From contig NZ_JAHSTX010000001.1 in assembly GCF_019145375.1 (NCBI RefSeq), positions 1,525,001-1,589,000 of the forward strand: 64,000 nucleotides of DNA, read 5' to 3'. Under the pieces are notes generated by a model that had not been told where the DNA came from, searched no databases, and saw nothing but the letters and a program-made list of their open reading frames with translations. The DNA comes from Pseudomonas triticicola. GTDB taxonomy: Bacteria; Pseudomonadota; Gammaproteobacteria; Pseudomonadales; Pseudomonadaceae. The translations under genes and the position numbers were made by a program. Of this stretch, positions 35,856-45,838 are shown in pieces. Each line of letters opens with the position of its first letter. Within the stretch, counting starts at the first letter, position 1.

Positions 35856-37511
35856 ATGAAGTCGTCAGCCAGCGATGAGCCGCTAGCACCCGGTCAAGCG
35901 CCGATCAAAACCCGCCGTTTCGCTATTTCACTGGTATGGATCGTGCCGATTGTCGCGGTGCTGGTCGGCATTTCGCTGGTGATTCACAACATCCTTCAGG
36001 AAGGCCCGGTCATCACCGTCACCTTCAAGACCGGCGATGGCCTGACCGCGAACAAGACCGAAGTCCGGTACCGCAACGTGGTCATCGGCCATGTCTCCGA
36101 CGTCGAACTGGCCAACGACCATAAACACGTCAACGCCACGATCAAACTCGCCAAGCAAGCCGAAGCCTTCACCCGCGAGGACTCGCAATTCTGGGTGGTG
36201 CGTCCACGCATCGGCGCCGGCGGGGTCTCGGGCATCGATACGCTGCTGTCGGGCGACTATATCGGCGCCGACATTGGTCAGGCCAATACCCGCTCAAAAA
36301 ACTTCAAAGGTCTGGAGAACCCGCCGCCGATCACCTACGGCGAACCGGGCAAACGCTTTACGCTGCACACCGCAGACCTTGGCTCGCTGGACATCGGCTC
36401 CCCCGTTTATTACCGCAAGATTCCGGTTGGCCAGGTTGTGTCCTACGCGCTGGACCCGGACGGCAAAGGCGTCAACATCGAAGTCTTCGTGCATTCGCCC
36501 AACGATGCCTACGTCACCGAAAACACCCGCTTCTGGAACGCCAGTGGCATCGATATCAACGTCGGCGCCAACGGCTTCGCGGTGAAAACCGAATCGCTGT
36601 CGACCCTGCTGGTCGGCGGCATCGCTTTCCGCGCCCCGGATTACAGTCCCGACGATAAACCGGCCAGCGACGACAAGAGTTTCGAGCTGTTTGCCAATCA
36701 GACCGCCGCCCTCGCCCCGCCCGACGGCAAGGCGCAATATCTGGCGCTGCGGTTTGATCAGGCCTTGCGCGGCCTCAAGGTGGATGCGCCCGTAGAGTTT
36801 CTCGGTATCGAAATCGGCCGGGTGGTGGCGGTCAATCTCGACTTCGACGAGGTCAAGCGCACCTTTCCGGTGAATGTCGGCATTGTCATTTATCCGCAGC
36901 GACTCGGCCGTGCCCACGCGAAGATTCTCAAGACCTACCATGGCGACGAAAACGATGAGGCCACCGGCGCGCGTCTGATCGGCACGTTCATTGAAAATGG
37001 CCTGCGCGCCCAGGCCCGCAATGGCAACCTGCTCACCGGTCAGTTGTATATCTCGCTGGATTTCTATCCCAAAGCGCCGAAAGTCGCGTTCGACCCCAAG
37101 GCACGGCCGGTCACCATTCCGACCGTTCCCGGCAGCCTCGAACAATTGCAGGAAAAACTCGAGGCGATGGTGAACAAGATCAACGCGCTGCCGGTGGAAC
37201 GCATCGCCAGCAACCTCGACGGCAATCTGGTCGAGCTGCGCAAGGGCCTGAAGCAGTTCAACGCCAGGACTCTGCCGGGTGTACAGAGCACCCTCGCCGA
37301 TGTCAGCAAGACGTTGCAGTCCGCCAATGCGACCCTCGCCGAGGATTCACCGCAACGCGAGCAACTCACCGAGACCCTCGACGAGCTCGGGCGCATGTCG
37401 CGCTCGTTGCGAGAACTGTCGGATTACCTCGGTCGCCACCCTGAGTCGCTGATTCGCGGACGCCCCGACAACGCCGCGCCGCTGGACCTCAAAGGACCGC
37501 CACGCAATTGA
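35856..37511 (+). CDS. pqiB: PqiB-like MCE-domain intermembrane transport protein
   Basis: A 551-residue inner-membrane-anchored protein. GAGGAGGA lies five bases before the ATG at 35856. One transmembrane helix (FAISLVWIVPIVAVLVGISLVI) is followed by three MCE/MlaD domains (starting near VITVTFKTGDGLTANKTEVRY, FTLHTADLGSLDIGSPVYYRK and LRFDQALRGLKVDAPVEFLG) and a long helical C-terminus that forms the tunnel. It should move lipids between membranes. The usual pqiA partner is not upstream; the polyamine operon and a terminator are. pqiC follows with a four-base overlap or short gap depending on start. Confidence 0.92.
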   Translation: MKSSASDEPLAPGQAPIKTRRFAISLVWIVPIVAVLVGISLVIHNILQEGPVITVTFKTGDGLTANKTEVRYRNVVIGHVSDVELANDHKHVNATIKLAKQAEAFTREDSQFWVVRPRIGAGGVSGIDTLLSGDYIGADIGQANTRSKNFKGLENPPPITYGEPGKRFTLHTADLGSLDIGSPVYYRKIPVGQVVSYALDPDGKGVNIEVFVHSPNDAYVTENTRFWNASGIDINVGANGFAVKTESLSTLLVGGIAFRAPDYSPDDKPASDDKSFELFANQTAALAPPDGKAQYLALRFDQALRGLKVDAPVEFLGIEIGRVVAVNLDFDEVKRTFPVNVGIVIYPQRLGRAHAKILKTYHGDENDEATGARLIGTFIENGLRAQARNGNLLTGQLYISLDFYPKAPKVAFDPKARPVTIPTVPGSLEQLQEKLEAMVNKINALPVERIASNLDGNLVELRKGLKQFNARTLPGVQSTLADVSKTLQSANATLAEDSPQREQLTETLDELGRMSRSLRELSDYLGRHPESLIRGRPDNAAPLDLKGPPRN

Positions 37512-37528
37512 GCACAGGAGCTGCATCC

Positions 37529-38080
37529 ATGGCTTTACCGTTGAAGATCACCGTGCTCGCTGCCTTCGTGCTGCTGACTGCGTGCCGTAGCGACCCGATC
37601 AGCTTCCATACGCTGACCCCGGCGCAACCGGGTGCCAGCCGCAACGGCGCCGACATCGCCATCGAAAGCATCAGCGTGCCGCCACAGGTCGATCGCGCGC
37701 AGATTGTGATTCGCCAAGGCAACAGCGGCGTGGCGATTCTGGAAACCGATTGGTGGAGCGCCACCCTTGCTGATGAGCTGCGCGGTGCGCTGACCGATCA
37801 ATTGAGCAGTGGCGTTGGTCAGCAACGCGCCTCCGTGCGCGTCGACGTGCAGCGCTTCGATTCGATTCCCGGCCAGTACGCCTTGATCGACGTGAAATGG
37901 CGAGTGCGCCCGCTGGGTGCGGCGGACGCGGCGCTACTGACCTGTCGCTCGGTGTTGCAGACGCCTTCAGGGCCAAGCATCGAAGAGCTGGTGACTGCGC
38001 AACAGAACAACGTCAAACGTCTTGCTGCACAAATCACTCAGGCGTCAATGCACGCGCGCAATTGCCCTTCATCGGGCTAA
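37529..38080 (+). CDS. pqiC: PqiC-like outer-membrane lipoprotein
   Basis: A 183-residue lipoprotein. The ATG at 37529 has AGGAG eight bases before it. The N-terminus ends in the lipobox LLTAC, so the mature protein starts at Cys. The ABC-type auxiliary/PqiC domain follows (DIAIESISVPPQVDRAQIVIR, then NNVKRLAAQITQ). It anchors the PqiB tunnel at the outer membrane. It converges with the recombinase gene with only five bases between the stops. Confidence 0.88.
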   Translation: MALPLKITVLAAFVLLTACRSDPISFHTLTPAQPGASRNGADIAIESISVPPQVDRAQIVIRQGNSGVAILETDWWSATLADELRGALTDQLSSGVGQQRASVRVDVQRFDSIPGQYALIDVKWRVRPLGAADAALLTCRSVLQTPSGPSIEELVTAQQNNVKRLAAQITQASMHARNCPSSG

Positions 38081-38085
38081 TCGCT

Positions 38086-39024
38086 TTATAAATCGAAGCG
38101 ATCCACCGCCCGCCGCCGCTCGTTGTCATCGCGCACATCGTAGTTGGCGGTCGTCTGGATATTGCTGTGATGCGCCAGTTTCTGCGCGATCGACAGGTCG
38201 TGCTCTTCGATCACCCGGGTGATGAATGAACGCCGAAAATCGTGGGGCATGATTTTCACCCCGACCTGCGTACCGCGCTGGCGGGCGATGTAGTAAATCG
38301 CGTGTTTGGTGATGCGCTCGCGGGTGATGTGGCTGCCCCGGCGTATGCGATTGAACAGGAATGCATCGTCGCTTTCGCCTTCCTTGAGCTGTGAACGACG
38401 CAGTTCCAGCCAGGCATCGAGCTTGGCGAAGGCCCAGGCCGGCGCGTACTTGATCAGCTGTTTGTTGCCCTTGCCGGTGACGGTCAGGCTGCGCTCTTTG
38501 AAGTCGACCTGACTCAGATCCAGATCCACCGATTCCGACTTGCGCATGCCGGTGCCATACAGCAACGCAATCACCGCCGCATCACGCAAGCCCTGCGGGC
38601 GCGGGTCGGCAGCGCAGACTTCCATCAGTTCATGAATCAGCGTGCGCTTGAGGTTGCGCCCCTGGGACAGCCGTGTGCCGGCTATGCCCTTGACCGAACG
38701 CATCTTCAGCAGGTGATCCTGGCTGATCAGGCTCATGCGCCACGCCTCGTTCATCACCCCGCGCACGGCATTGACGTACAGCGACGAGGTGTTCGGTGCA
38801 TAACCGTCGGCACGCAAAGCGGCGACCAGCGCCACCACGTCTTCCGGTTGCAGACCGTGCCACGGGATTTCTTCGATATCGACGTCCTCGAAACCGAGAC
38901 GGTCAGCGGCATCTTGCAGCACATAGCGCATGGTCAACTGGCTGGAAGGTGCCAGTCGCGCCAGGTAAACGGTCAGCGGATTGCTGGTGGACGGTGCAGG
39001 TTGGGTACTCGACAAATCACTCAA
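38086..39024 (-). CDS. tyrosine recombinase/integrase
   Basis: A 312-residue site-specific recombinase. An N-terminal SAM-like domain (about 15-110) precedes the catalytic domain with Arg in LYGTGMRKSES, Lys in VTGKGNKQ, H-x-x-R in MPHDFRRSF, His in LAHHSNIQTT and the nucleophile Tyr in ANYDVRDDNERR. All catalytic residues are present. No phage or element genes, tRNA or obvious direct repeats are adjacent, so its role is unclear; it may be a fixed XerCD-like protein or the remains of an element. Confidence 0.9.
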   Translation of the reverse strand: MSDLSSTQPAPSTSNPLTVYLARLAPSSQLTMRYVLQDAADRLGFEDVDIEEIPWHGLQPEDVVALVAALRADGYAPNTSSLYVNAVRGVMNEAWRMSLISQDHLLKMRSVKGIAGTRLSQGRNLKRTLIHELMEVCAADPRPQGLRDAAVIALLYGTGMRKSESVDLDLSQVDFKERSLTVTGKGNKQLIKYAPAWAFAKLDAWLELRRSQLKEGESDDAFLFNRIRRGSHITRERITKHAIYYIARQRGTQVGVKIMPHDFRRSFITRVIEEHDLSIAQKLAHHSNIQTTANYDVRDDNERRRAVDRFDL

Positions 39025-39267
39025 ACGAAACGGCCTTGAAATAAAAAACGATTCAACAAAAACAATAAATGCATGAAATGAAACGCAAAAAAACGGCGTG
39101 ACTCAATGACAGGGGTTGCCGCGAAAGGCCGACAACCTGCCGTTCGAGGCCATAAAAGTCAATCGGGCATTCCCCGAACGGTCTGTTTGCGGCTTTATCT
39201 GCACGGTAGGCGAACTGAAACATCGCGCTCTTATGTTCAATGCAGGGACTGCGAACAGGAGTGCGGC

Positions 39268-40647
39268 ATGAAGATCACGGTGTTTGGCAGTGGTTACGTC
39301 GGTCTGGTGCAAGCGGCGGTGCTGGCCGAGGTCGGTCACGACGTTGTGTGCATGGATGTCGACGCGCAGAAAATCGAGCAGTTACGCCAGGGCCACGTCA
39401 GTATTTTCGAGCCGGGGCTGGCCAGCTTGGTGCGTGAAGGCCTGGAATCGAAACGCCTGCAATTCACCACAGATGAGCGACTCGCGGTGTTGCATGGGCG
39501 GGTGGCGTTCATTGCGGTGGGCACGCCGTCACGCGAGGACGGTTCGGCGGACCTGCGCTACGTGATGTCAGTCGGCGACGCGATTGCCCGGCATCGCCAA
39601 CAGCCTTTGATCGTGGTGGAAAAATCCACGGTGCCGGTGGGCACGGGCGACGCTTTGCGCAGCCACATCGAAAAAGCCCTGATCAAGATTGGCCGCCTGC
39701 TGCAGTTCGATATTGTCTCCAATCCGGAATTTCTCAAGGAAGGTTCAGCGGTGGCCGATTGCCGGCGGCCGGATCGGATCGTCATCGGTTGCGAAGGCGC
39801 TGAAGTACGCGATGTGATGCGTGATCTGTACGCGCCGTTCAACCGCAACCATGACCGCATCATGTTCATGGACCTGCGCAGCGCCGAGCTGACCAAATAC
39901 GCCGCCAACTGCATGCTCGCGACCAAGATCAGTTTCATCAACCAGATCGCCGAACTCGCCGAGCACCTCGGCGCAGATATCGAATCAGTGCGCCAGGGCA
40001 TCGGTGCCGATACGCGGATTGGCTATCACTTTATCTATCCGGGTTGCGGCTACGGCGGTTCGTGTTTTCCCAAAGACATGCGCGCGTTGATTCACAGTGC
40101 TGAACAGGCGCATTGCTCCAGTGATCTGCTACAAGCGGTAGAAGCGATCAACCAGCGGCAGAAGCACAAGCTGTTTGAACGCATCAACGCGTTCTACCGG
40201 GGCGATTTGCGCGGCAAGGCCTTTGCCTTGTGGGGCCTGGCGTTCAAGCCCAACACCGACGACATGCGCGACGCGCCGAGCCGGGTTCTGCTCGAAGATT
40301 TATGGGCTGCCGGGGCCAGCGTGCGCGCGTTTGATCCAGAGGCCATGGTGGAAACCCAGAGTCTCTATCCAAACGAATCGAAATTGATGCTGATGGGCAC
40401 GCCGGAAGCGGTACTGGCCGGCGCCGATGCGTTGATCATCTGCACCGAATGGCAACAGTTCAAGGCCCCGGATTTCGAGCTGATCAAACAGCGCCTCACT
40501 AGTCCGGTAATCTTCGACGGCCGCAACTTGTACGACGCCGAGCGTCTGGCGCGCAATGGTTTCCAGTATTTCCCGATGGGGCGCGGTGAATCGTGCAAGT
40601 TGCCGATCACCTTGCGGCAGAGGCCGGCGGCTTCGGATGTGGCTTGA
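39268..40647 (+). CDS. ugd: UDP-glucose 6-dehydrogenase
   Basis: A 459-residue NAD-dependent sugar-nucleotide dehydrogenase. The ATG at 39268 follows AGGAG; the in-frame region before it is non-family. The Rossmann motif is FGSGYVGLVQ, the substrate loop EFLKEGSAV and the catalytic Cys in GYGGSCFPKD. It oxidises UDP-glucose to UDP-glucuronate in two steps for polysaccharide or lipid A modification. No partner glycosyltransferase lies in the window. Confidence 0.93.
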   Translation: MKITVFGSGYVGLVQAAVLAEVGHDVVCMDVDAQKIEQLRQGHVSIFEPGLASLVREGLESKRLQFTTDERLAVLHGRVAFIAVGTPSREDGSADLRYVMSVGDAIARHRQQPLIVVEKSTVPVGTGDALRSHIEKALIKIGRLLQFDIVSNPEFLKEGSAVADCRRPDRIVIGCEGAEVRDVMRDLYAPFNRNHDRIMFMDLRSAELTKYAANCMLATKISFINQIAELAEHLGADIESVRQGIGADTRIGYHFIYPGCGYGGSCFPKDMRALIHSAEQAHCSSDLLQAVEAINQRQKHKLFERINAFYRGDLRGKAFALWGLAFKPNTDDMRDAPSRVLLEDLWAAGASVRAFDPEAMVETQSLYPNESKLMLMGTPEAVLAGADALIICTEWQQFKAPDFELIKQRLTSPVIFDGRNLYDAERLARNGFQYFPMGRGESCKLPITLRQRPAASDVA

Positions 40648-40693
40648 ACTGGCCCTGTGGGAGTCATTGCAAATTGTGAGCTACACAGACCCT

Positions 40694-40780
40694 GTGGGAG
40701 CGAGCCTGCTCGCGAATACGGTATGTCAGCGACATCGCAGGTGACTGATCCGCCGCCTTCGCGAGCAGGCTCGCTCCCAC
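40694..40780. repeat. REP pair (BIME)
   Basis: Direct copy at 40694-40716 and inverted copy at 40758-40780, downstream of ugd. Confidence 0.95.
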
Positions 40781-40895
40781 AGGGAAGTCATGTGCGCCGA
40801 AGGACGCTGGTGTATCAGCTTGACCGGTGGCGGCTGCCCAGAGAGGATGGCGTTCGCCCAGGCTTCCCGAATAAGGACATTCCCCTTCCGTGGCC

Positions 40896-42068
40896 ATGTA
40901 CTCGCCGTTCATTCGCCGATTGATGATCAGCTCGCTGACCGTGGTCATCAGCCGCGCCCTGGTCAGTCCGTTGCTGACGCTGTTCCTCAGCAACAAGCTT
41001 GGACTCAATCCGCAGGATGTCGGCTTGCTGCTCGGCATCGCCGTGTTCAGCGCCACGCTGCTGTCGCTGTACGGCGGCTACATCATCGACAAGCTGGACA
41101 AGCGCCAGTTGCTGATTGTGGCCATGCTCTCCAGCGGTATCGGCCTGATCCTGCTGACCTTCGCGCAGAACCTGTATCTGGTCACCCTGGTGCTGATCAT
41201 CAGCGAAACCGCGTCGGCGCTGTTCCTCATCGGCTCCAAGGCGATCCTCAGTGAAAACCTGCCGGTGGGCCAGCGGGTCAAGGCGTTTTCCCTGAATTAC
41301 ACGCTGACCAATATCGGCTACGCCGTCGGCCCGATGATTGGCGTGGTGATTGCCGGGGTGCAGCCGTCCGCGCCGTTCATCGTTGCCGGCGCGATCGCCA
41401 TTGGCAGTATTTTTCTGCTGCTCGGCGCGACCAGGGATACCAGTCCGATAACTTCCGGCAGTGCGCCGCAAAGTTTCCTCAACACGCTGATGATCCTGAA
41501 AAACGACCGCACCATGGTGCTGTTCACCCTTGGCTGCCTGCTCAGCACGTTGGTGCACGGACGCTTCACCCTGTACCTGTCGCAATACCTGCTGGTCACC
41601 CACACCCAGCAACAGACCCTGGACACCATGGCCGCCCTGCTCGCCTGCAACGCAATCACAGTGATCCTGCTGCAATACCAGGTCGGTCGCTGGCTCAGCC
41701 GCGAACACCTGCGTCACTGGATTGCCGGCGGCACTGCACTGTTCATCGTCGGGTTGATTGGCTTCAGTGTGGCGGACAGCCTGCTCGGCTGGTGCGTGGC
41801 GATGTTCATCTTCACCTTGGGCGAAATGATCATTTACCCGGCAGACTTCCTCTTCGTCGATACCCTCGCCCCGGAGGCACTGCGCGGCAGTTACTACGGC
41901 GCGCAGAACCTAGCGGCACTCGGCGGTGGGGCGAGCCCGGTGCTGTGCGGGTTTCTGCTGATGCACACGCCGGCGCCGAGCATGTTCTACGCCCTGAGCG
42001 GCTTGGCGGCGCTGGGTGGCTATCTATGCTTCGTCAGCGCGCGGCGCACCAGTTCAATGCAAAAATAG
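40896..42068 (+). CDS. MFS transporter
   Basis: A 390-residue major-facilitator protein with about twelve hydrophobic segments. The N-terminal half carries the loop GGYIIDKLDKRQLL and the sequence GYAVGPMIGVVIAG; the C-terminal half ends in CFVSARRTSS. The layout resembles MdtH-like multidrug exporters. The start may be the ATG at 40896 or the GTG at 40890; the ribosome site is weak. The substrate is not predictable. Confidence 0.82.
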   Translation: MYSPFIRRLMISSLTVVISRALVSPLLTLFLSNKLGLNPQDVGLLLGIAVFSATLLSLYGGYIIDKLDKRQLLIVAMLSSGIGLILLTFAQNLYLVTLVLIISETASALFLIGSKAILSENLPVGQRVKAFSLNYTLTNIGYAVGPMIGVVIAGVQPSAPFIVAGAIAIGSIFLLLGATRDTSPITSGSAPQSFLNTLMILKNDRTMVLFTLGCLLSTLVHGRFTLYLSQYLLVTHTQQQTLDTMAALLACNAITVILLQYQVGRWLSREHLRHWIAGGTALFIVGLIGFSVADSLLGWCVAMFIFTLGEMIIYPADFLFVDTLAPEALRGSYYGAQNLAALGGGASPVLCGFLLMHTPAPSMFYALSGLAALGGYLCFVSARRTSSMQK

Positions 42069-42224
42069 TGCACTAAAACTGCATTTATATGAATTTGTCA
42101 GCATCGAGTTTGATCGGCAAACTACGCGCGTTCCTCCCCCAATGTTGGAACGCTTCGAGGGCTTTCCGGATATGCCGGACAAGTCCTTTTTTTTGCCCCG
42201 GATTTTGTAAAGGATCAGTTCTAC

Positions 42225-42911
42225 ATGCTTGCTCGCTGGTTGCCCGCTGCCATCAACACCCGCCCCACTGAATGGAGCCGTGCCGCGATCGGCATGGCCC
42301 TGGGCACGCTGTTCAGCGTATGGATGTGCGCGCAGGTGTTCGGCCATGACGTTGCGTTTCACCTGATCGGCCCGCTCGGCGCTTCGGCGGTGCTGCTGTT
42401 CGCCGTGTCCTCGGGCGCCCTCGCCCAGCCATGGTCGATTCTCGGCGGCTACCTGTGTGCTGGCGTGGTCGCCCTGCTGGTCGCTCACGTGCTCGGCCGA
42501 ACACTGGGCAGCGCCTGCCTTGCCGCCGGCATGGCGGTGATTCTGATGTGCTGGCTGCGTTGCCTGCACCCACCGGCCGGCGCCCTGGCGCTGACGCTGG
42601 TACTGGCCGACCCTGCGACCATCGCCATGGACTGGAAAGCCATGGAGCCGGTGATGCTCGGCGCTATCTGCATGCTCGTCAGCGCGCTGGCCTATAACAA
42701 CCTGACCCGCATCCGCTATCCGAAACGCGCTGCCGACCCGGCACCGCCAGTGGTCCCGGTCGACCGCCAGGCGATTACCGCCGAAGACTTGAAACTGGCG
42801 CTGGCCGACATGGAAGCCTTCATCGACGTCACCCCCGAAGACCTCGAACGCCTGATCCACGCCAGCGAACTGCACGCCAAGCGCCGCAGCATTACCGAAA
42901 CGTTCAGATGA
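42225..42911 (+). CDS. HPP-family membrane protein
   Basis: A 228-residue protein with four to five transmembrane helices and the family signature CLHPPAGAL. IGPLGASAVLLFAVSSGALAQPWSILGG split in two helices is typical. The last 60 residues form an acidic cytoplasmic tail. HPP proteins are implicated in nitrite or other small-anion transport; the role here is not shown by context. Confidence 0.85.
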   Translation: MLARWLPAAINTRPTEWSRAAIGMALGTLFSVWMCAQVFGHDVAFHLIGPLGASAVLLFAVSSGALAQPWSILGGYLCAGVVALLVAHVLGRTLGSACLAAGMAVILMCWLRCLHPPAGALALTLVLADPATIAMDWKAMEPVMLGAICMLVSALAYNNLTRIRYPKRAADPAPPVVPVDRQAITAEDLKLALADMEAFIDVTPEDLERLIHASELHAKRRSITETFR

Positions 42912-42918
42912 TCCCTTT

Positions 42919-43011
42919 GTAGGAGCTGACGAGTGCAACGAGGCTGCGATCTTTTGATCTTGTTTTTTGAAATCAACAGATCGCAGCCTCGTTGCACTCG
43001 TCAGCTCCTAC
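42919..43011. repeat. long perfect hairpin, 34-bp arms
   Basis: The arms 42919-42952 and 42978-43011 are perfectly complementary, starting GTAGGAGCTGACGAGTGCAA, with a 25-nt loop rich in T. A related hairpin lies at 62036-62133. It may act as a strong bidirectional transcript end or belong to a REP-like family. Confidence 0.9.
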
Positions 43012-43151
43012 ACGGACAGCGGCGCTAAGATAAAAACGCAGATTCCCCCTGCACATATCCCCGTTGTACACGACAAATTTGCACTGTTACGATCCGCTAA
43101 CGCCCGCGCGCGGGCTTTTCGAATAAAGACAATAAAAGCAGGGAGTTACAG

Positions 43152-44258
43152 ATGACAGCTCAGGCTTCATCCCGGCGGACCCCGTCCATGGATGCCATAC
43201 CAAACGACGTGCTGGCCGAGGTGCGCAATCATATCGGCCACCTGACCCTCAACCGCCCTGCGGGCCTTAATGCAATCACTCTGGACATGGTGCGTCTGCT
43301 GCAACAGCAGCTCGATGCCTGGGCGTCTGACGCCGATGTGCACGCAGTGATATTGCGCGGCGCTGGTGAAAAGGCTTTCTGCGCCGGCGGTGATATTCGT
43401 TCGCTGTACGACAGCTACAAGAGCGGCGACACGCTGCACGAAGATTTCTTCGTCGAGGAATACGCCCTCGACCTGACGATTCATCACTACCGCAAACCGG
43501 TGCTGGCCCTGATGGACGGTTTTGTCCTCGGCGGCGGCATGGGCCTGGTGCAAGGCGCCGATCTGCGCGTGGTCACCGAGAAGAGCCGTCTGGCGATGCC
43601 GGAAGTGGCCATCGGTTATTTCCCGGACGTCGGCGGCAGTTACTTCCTGCCACGCATTCCCGGTGAACTGGGGATTTATCTGGGGGTCAGCGGCGTGCAG
43701 ATTCGCGCGGCCGATGCGCTGTACTGCGGCCTCGCCGACTGGTATCTGGACAGCAGCAAACTGGCCCTGCTCGACGAAAAACTCGATCAGATGGAGTGGC
43801 AGGACACGCCGCTGAAGTCGCTGCAGAACCTGCTGGCCAAGCACGCCGTGCAAACCCTGCCCGATGCGCCCCTCCAAGCGTTGCGCCCGGCCATCGACCA
43901 CTTCTTCGCCCTGCCCGACGTGCCGAGCATGATCGAGCAATTGCGCGCCGTCACTGTCGCCGACAGCCACGAATGGGCGGTCACCACGGCGGATCTGCTG
44001 GAAACCCGCTCGCCGCTGGCCATGGCCGTAACCCTGGAAATGCTCCGTCGCGGCAGACATTTGAGTCTGGAGAATTGCTTTGCGCTGGAGCTGCATCTGG
44101 ACCGCCAGTGGTTTGCCCGTGGCGACCTGATCGAAGGCGTGCGCGCCCTGTTGATCGACAAGGACAAGTCACCGCGCTGGAACCCGCCGACCGTCGCTGA
44201 GCTGGACGCTGCGCAGGTTGCGAGCTTCTTCCATGGTTTTGATGAGAGCGGGAGCTGA
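43152..44258 (+). CDS. 3-hydroxyisobutyryl-CoA hydrolase (enoyl-CoA hydratase/isomerase family)
   Basis: A 368-residue crotonase-fold hydrolase. The oxyanion-hole motifs are KAFCAGGDIRSLYD and DGFVLGGGMGLVQGADLR; EVAIGYFPDVGGSYFLPRIPG marks the HIBCH subgroup and supplies its acidic residue. It releases free 3-hydroxyisobutyrate in valine degradation. It stops three bases before an acyl-CoA dehydrogenase gene, so the two are one unit. Confidence 0.88.
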   Translation: MTAQASSRRTPSMDAIPNDVLAEVRNHIGHLTLNRPAGLNAITLDMVRLLQQQLDAWASDADVHAVILRGAGEKAFCAGGDIRSLYDSYKSGDTLHEDFFVEEYALDLTIHHYRKPVLALMDGFVLGGGMGLVQGADLRVVTEKSRLAMPEVAIGYFPDVGGSYFLPRIPGELGIYLGVSGVQIRAADALYCGLADWYLDSSKLALLDEKLDQMEWQDTPLKSLQNLLAKHAVQTLPDAPLQALRPAIDHFFALPDVPSMIEQLRAVTVADSHEWAVTTADLLETRSPLAMAVTLEMLRRGRHLSLENCFALELHLDRQWFARGDLIEGVRALLIDKDKSPRWNPPTVAELDAAQVASFFHGFDESGS

Positions 44259-44261
44259 GTC

Positions 44262-45413
44262 ATGCACGATCTCGAACTGACTGAAGAACAAGTGATGATC
44301 CGCGACATGGCCCGGGATTTTGCCCGTGGCGAAATCGCGCCCCACGCCCAGGCCTGGGAAAAGGCTGGCTGGATCGACGACGCCCTGGTGGCGAAGATGG
44401 GCGAGCTGGGCCTGCTCGGCATGGTCGTGCCCGAGGAATGGGGCGGCACCTACGTCGATTACGTCGCCTATGCCCTGGCGGTTGAGGAAATTTCCGCCGG
44501 CGATGGCGCGACCGGCGCGTTCATGAGCATCCACAACTCGGTCGGCTGCGGCCCGGTGCTCAACTACGGCAGCGCCGAACAGAAGCAAACCTGGCTGGCC
44601 GATCTGGCCAGTGGGCAGACCATCGGTTGCTTCTGCCTGACTGAACCCCAGGCCGGTTCAGAAGCGCACAACCTGCGCACCCGTGCCGAATTGCGCGACG
44701 GCCAGTGGGTGATCAACGGCGCCAAGCAATTTGTCAGCAATGGCAAACGGGCAAAACTGGCGATCGTCTTTGCGGTGACCGACCCGGAGCTGGGCAAGAA
44801 AGGACTTTCGGCGTTTCTGGTGCCGACCGACACGCCGGGTTTCATCGTCGATCGCACCGAACACAAGATGGGCATCCGTGCTTCCGACACCTGCGCGGTG
44901 ACGCTGAACAACTGCAGCATCCCCGAGGCCAATCTGCTCGGCGAGCGTGGCAAAGGCCTGGCGATTGCCCTGTCCAACCTTGAAGGCGGACGCATCGGCA
45001 TCGCCGCGCAGGCATTGGGTATCGCCCGGGCAGCGTTTGAAGCGGCGCTGGCCTATTCGAAGGATCGCGTGCAATTCGACAAGCCGATCATCGAGCACCA
45101 GAGCATTGCCAATCTGCTGGCTGACATGCACATGCAGATCAACGCCGCACGGTTGCTGATCCTCCATGCAGCGCGGCTGCGCACGGCGGGCAAACCATGC
45201 TTGTCCGAGGCTTCGCAGGCCAAGCTGTTTGCTTCGGAAATGGCCGAGAAGGTCTGTTCGTCGGCGATCCAGATCCATGGCGGCTATGGCTATCTGGAGG
45301 ATTACCCGGTCGAGAAGTACTACCGCGACGCGCGGATTACCCAGATCTATGAAGGGTCGAGCGAGATACAGCGGATGGTGATTGCGCGGGATTTGAAGAA
45401 CTATCAACTGTAA
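44262..45413 (+). CDS. acyl-CoA dehydrogenase, probable isobutyryl-CoA type
   Basis: A 383-residue FAD-dependent dehydrogenase. FAD-binding [19 protein letters not shown] and the C-terminal [32 protein letters not shown] split by short breaks are present; the Glu in QIYEG is the catalytic base. The pairing with a 3-hydroxyisobutyryl-CoA hydrolase points to isobutyryl-CoA in valine catabolism. Translation is probably coupled to the upstream gene. Confidence 0.88.
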   Translation: MHDLELTEEQVMIRDMARDFARGEIAPHAQAWEKAGWIDDALVAKMGELGLLGMVVPEEWGGTYVDYVAYALAVEEISAGDGATGAFMSIHNSVGCGPVLNYGSAEQKQTWLADLASGQTIGCFCLTEPQAGSEAHNLRTRAELRDGQWVINGAKQFVSNGKRAKLAIVFAVTDPELGKKGLSAFLVPTDTPGFIVDRTEHKMGIRASDTCAVTLNNCSIPEANLLGERGKGLAIALSNLEGGRIGIAAQALGIARAAFEAALAYSKDRVQFDKPIIEHQSIANLLADMHMQINAARLLILHAARLRTAGKPCLSEASQAKLFASEMAEKVCSSAIQIHGGYGYLEDYPVEKYYRDARITQIYEGSSEIQRMVIARDLKNYQL

Positions 45414-45422
45414 TGGCGTTGG

Positions 45423-45462
45423 CCCTTCCCCTCACCCCAGCCCTCTCCCCAGGGAGAGGGAG
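45423..45462. repeat. left arm of an interrupted palindromic repeat
   Basis: A C-rich repeat (core CCCTCTCCCCAGGGAGAGGG) whose inverted partner lies at 46796-46835. The IS element sits between the arms. Confidence 0.75.
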
Positions 45463-45538
45463 CCGACCGAGTGATCTGGCTTAATGATTCTGGACACCTC
45501 TAAAGGGCGGTAATCTACGCCCAGCTACGAGGTGTGAT

Positions 45539-45838
45539 ATGACCAGACGATATTTTTCGACAGATTTCAAACGGGATGCGGCTTGCCTGGTTTTGGATAA
45601 AGACTATTCGGTGAGTGAAGCCTGCGAAGCAATGGGTGTGGGCCCTACAGCTCTACGCCGCTGGGTTGAGCAGTTGCGCGCGGAGCGCAGCGGCAAGACG
45701 CCTGAGAAGTCCAAAGCCATGACCGTTGACCAACAACGCATCCAGGAACTGGAAGCAACAATTCGACGGATTGAGCGTGAGAAGGAAATTTTAAAAAAGG
45801 CTACAGCTCTCTTGATGTCGGATTCCCTCGATCGGTAA
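45539..45838 (+). CDS. IS3-family transposase OrfA
   Basis: A 99-residue protein with a helix-turn-helix (FKRDAACLVLDKDYSVSEAC, then VGPTALRRWVEQLR) and a leucine-zipper-like coiled coil (QRIQELEATIRRIEREKEILKKA). It binds the terminal repeats. The A6G run near its end allows a -1 frameshift to make the OrfAB transposase. Confidence 0.92.
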   Translation: MTRRYFSTDFKRDAACLVLDKDYSVSEACEAMGVGPTALRRWVEQLRAERSGKTPEKSKAMTVDQQRIQELEATIRRIEREKEILKKATALLMSDSLDR

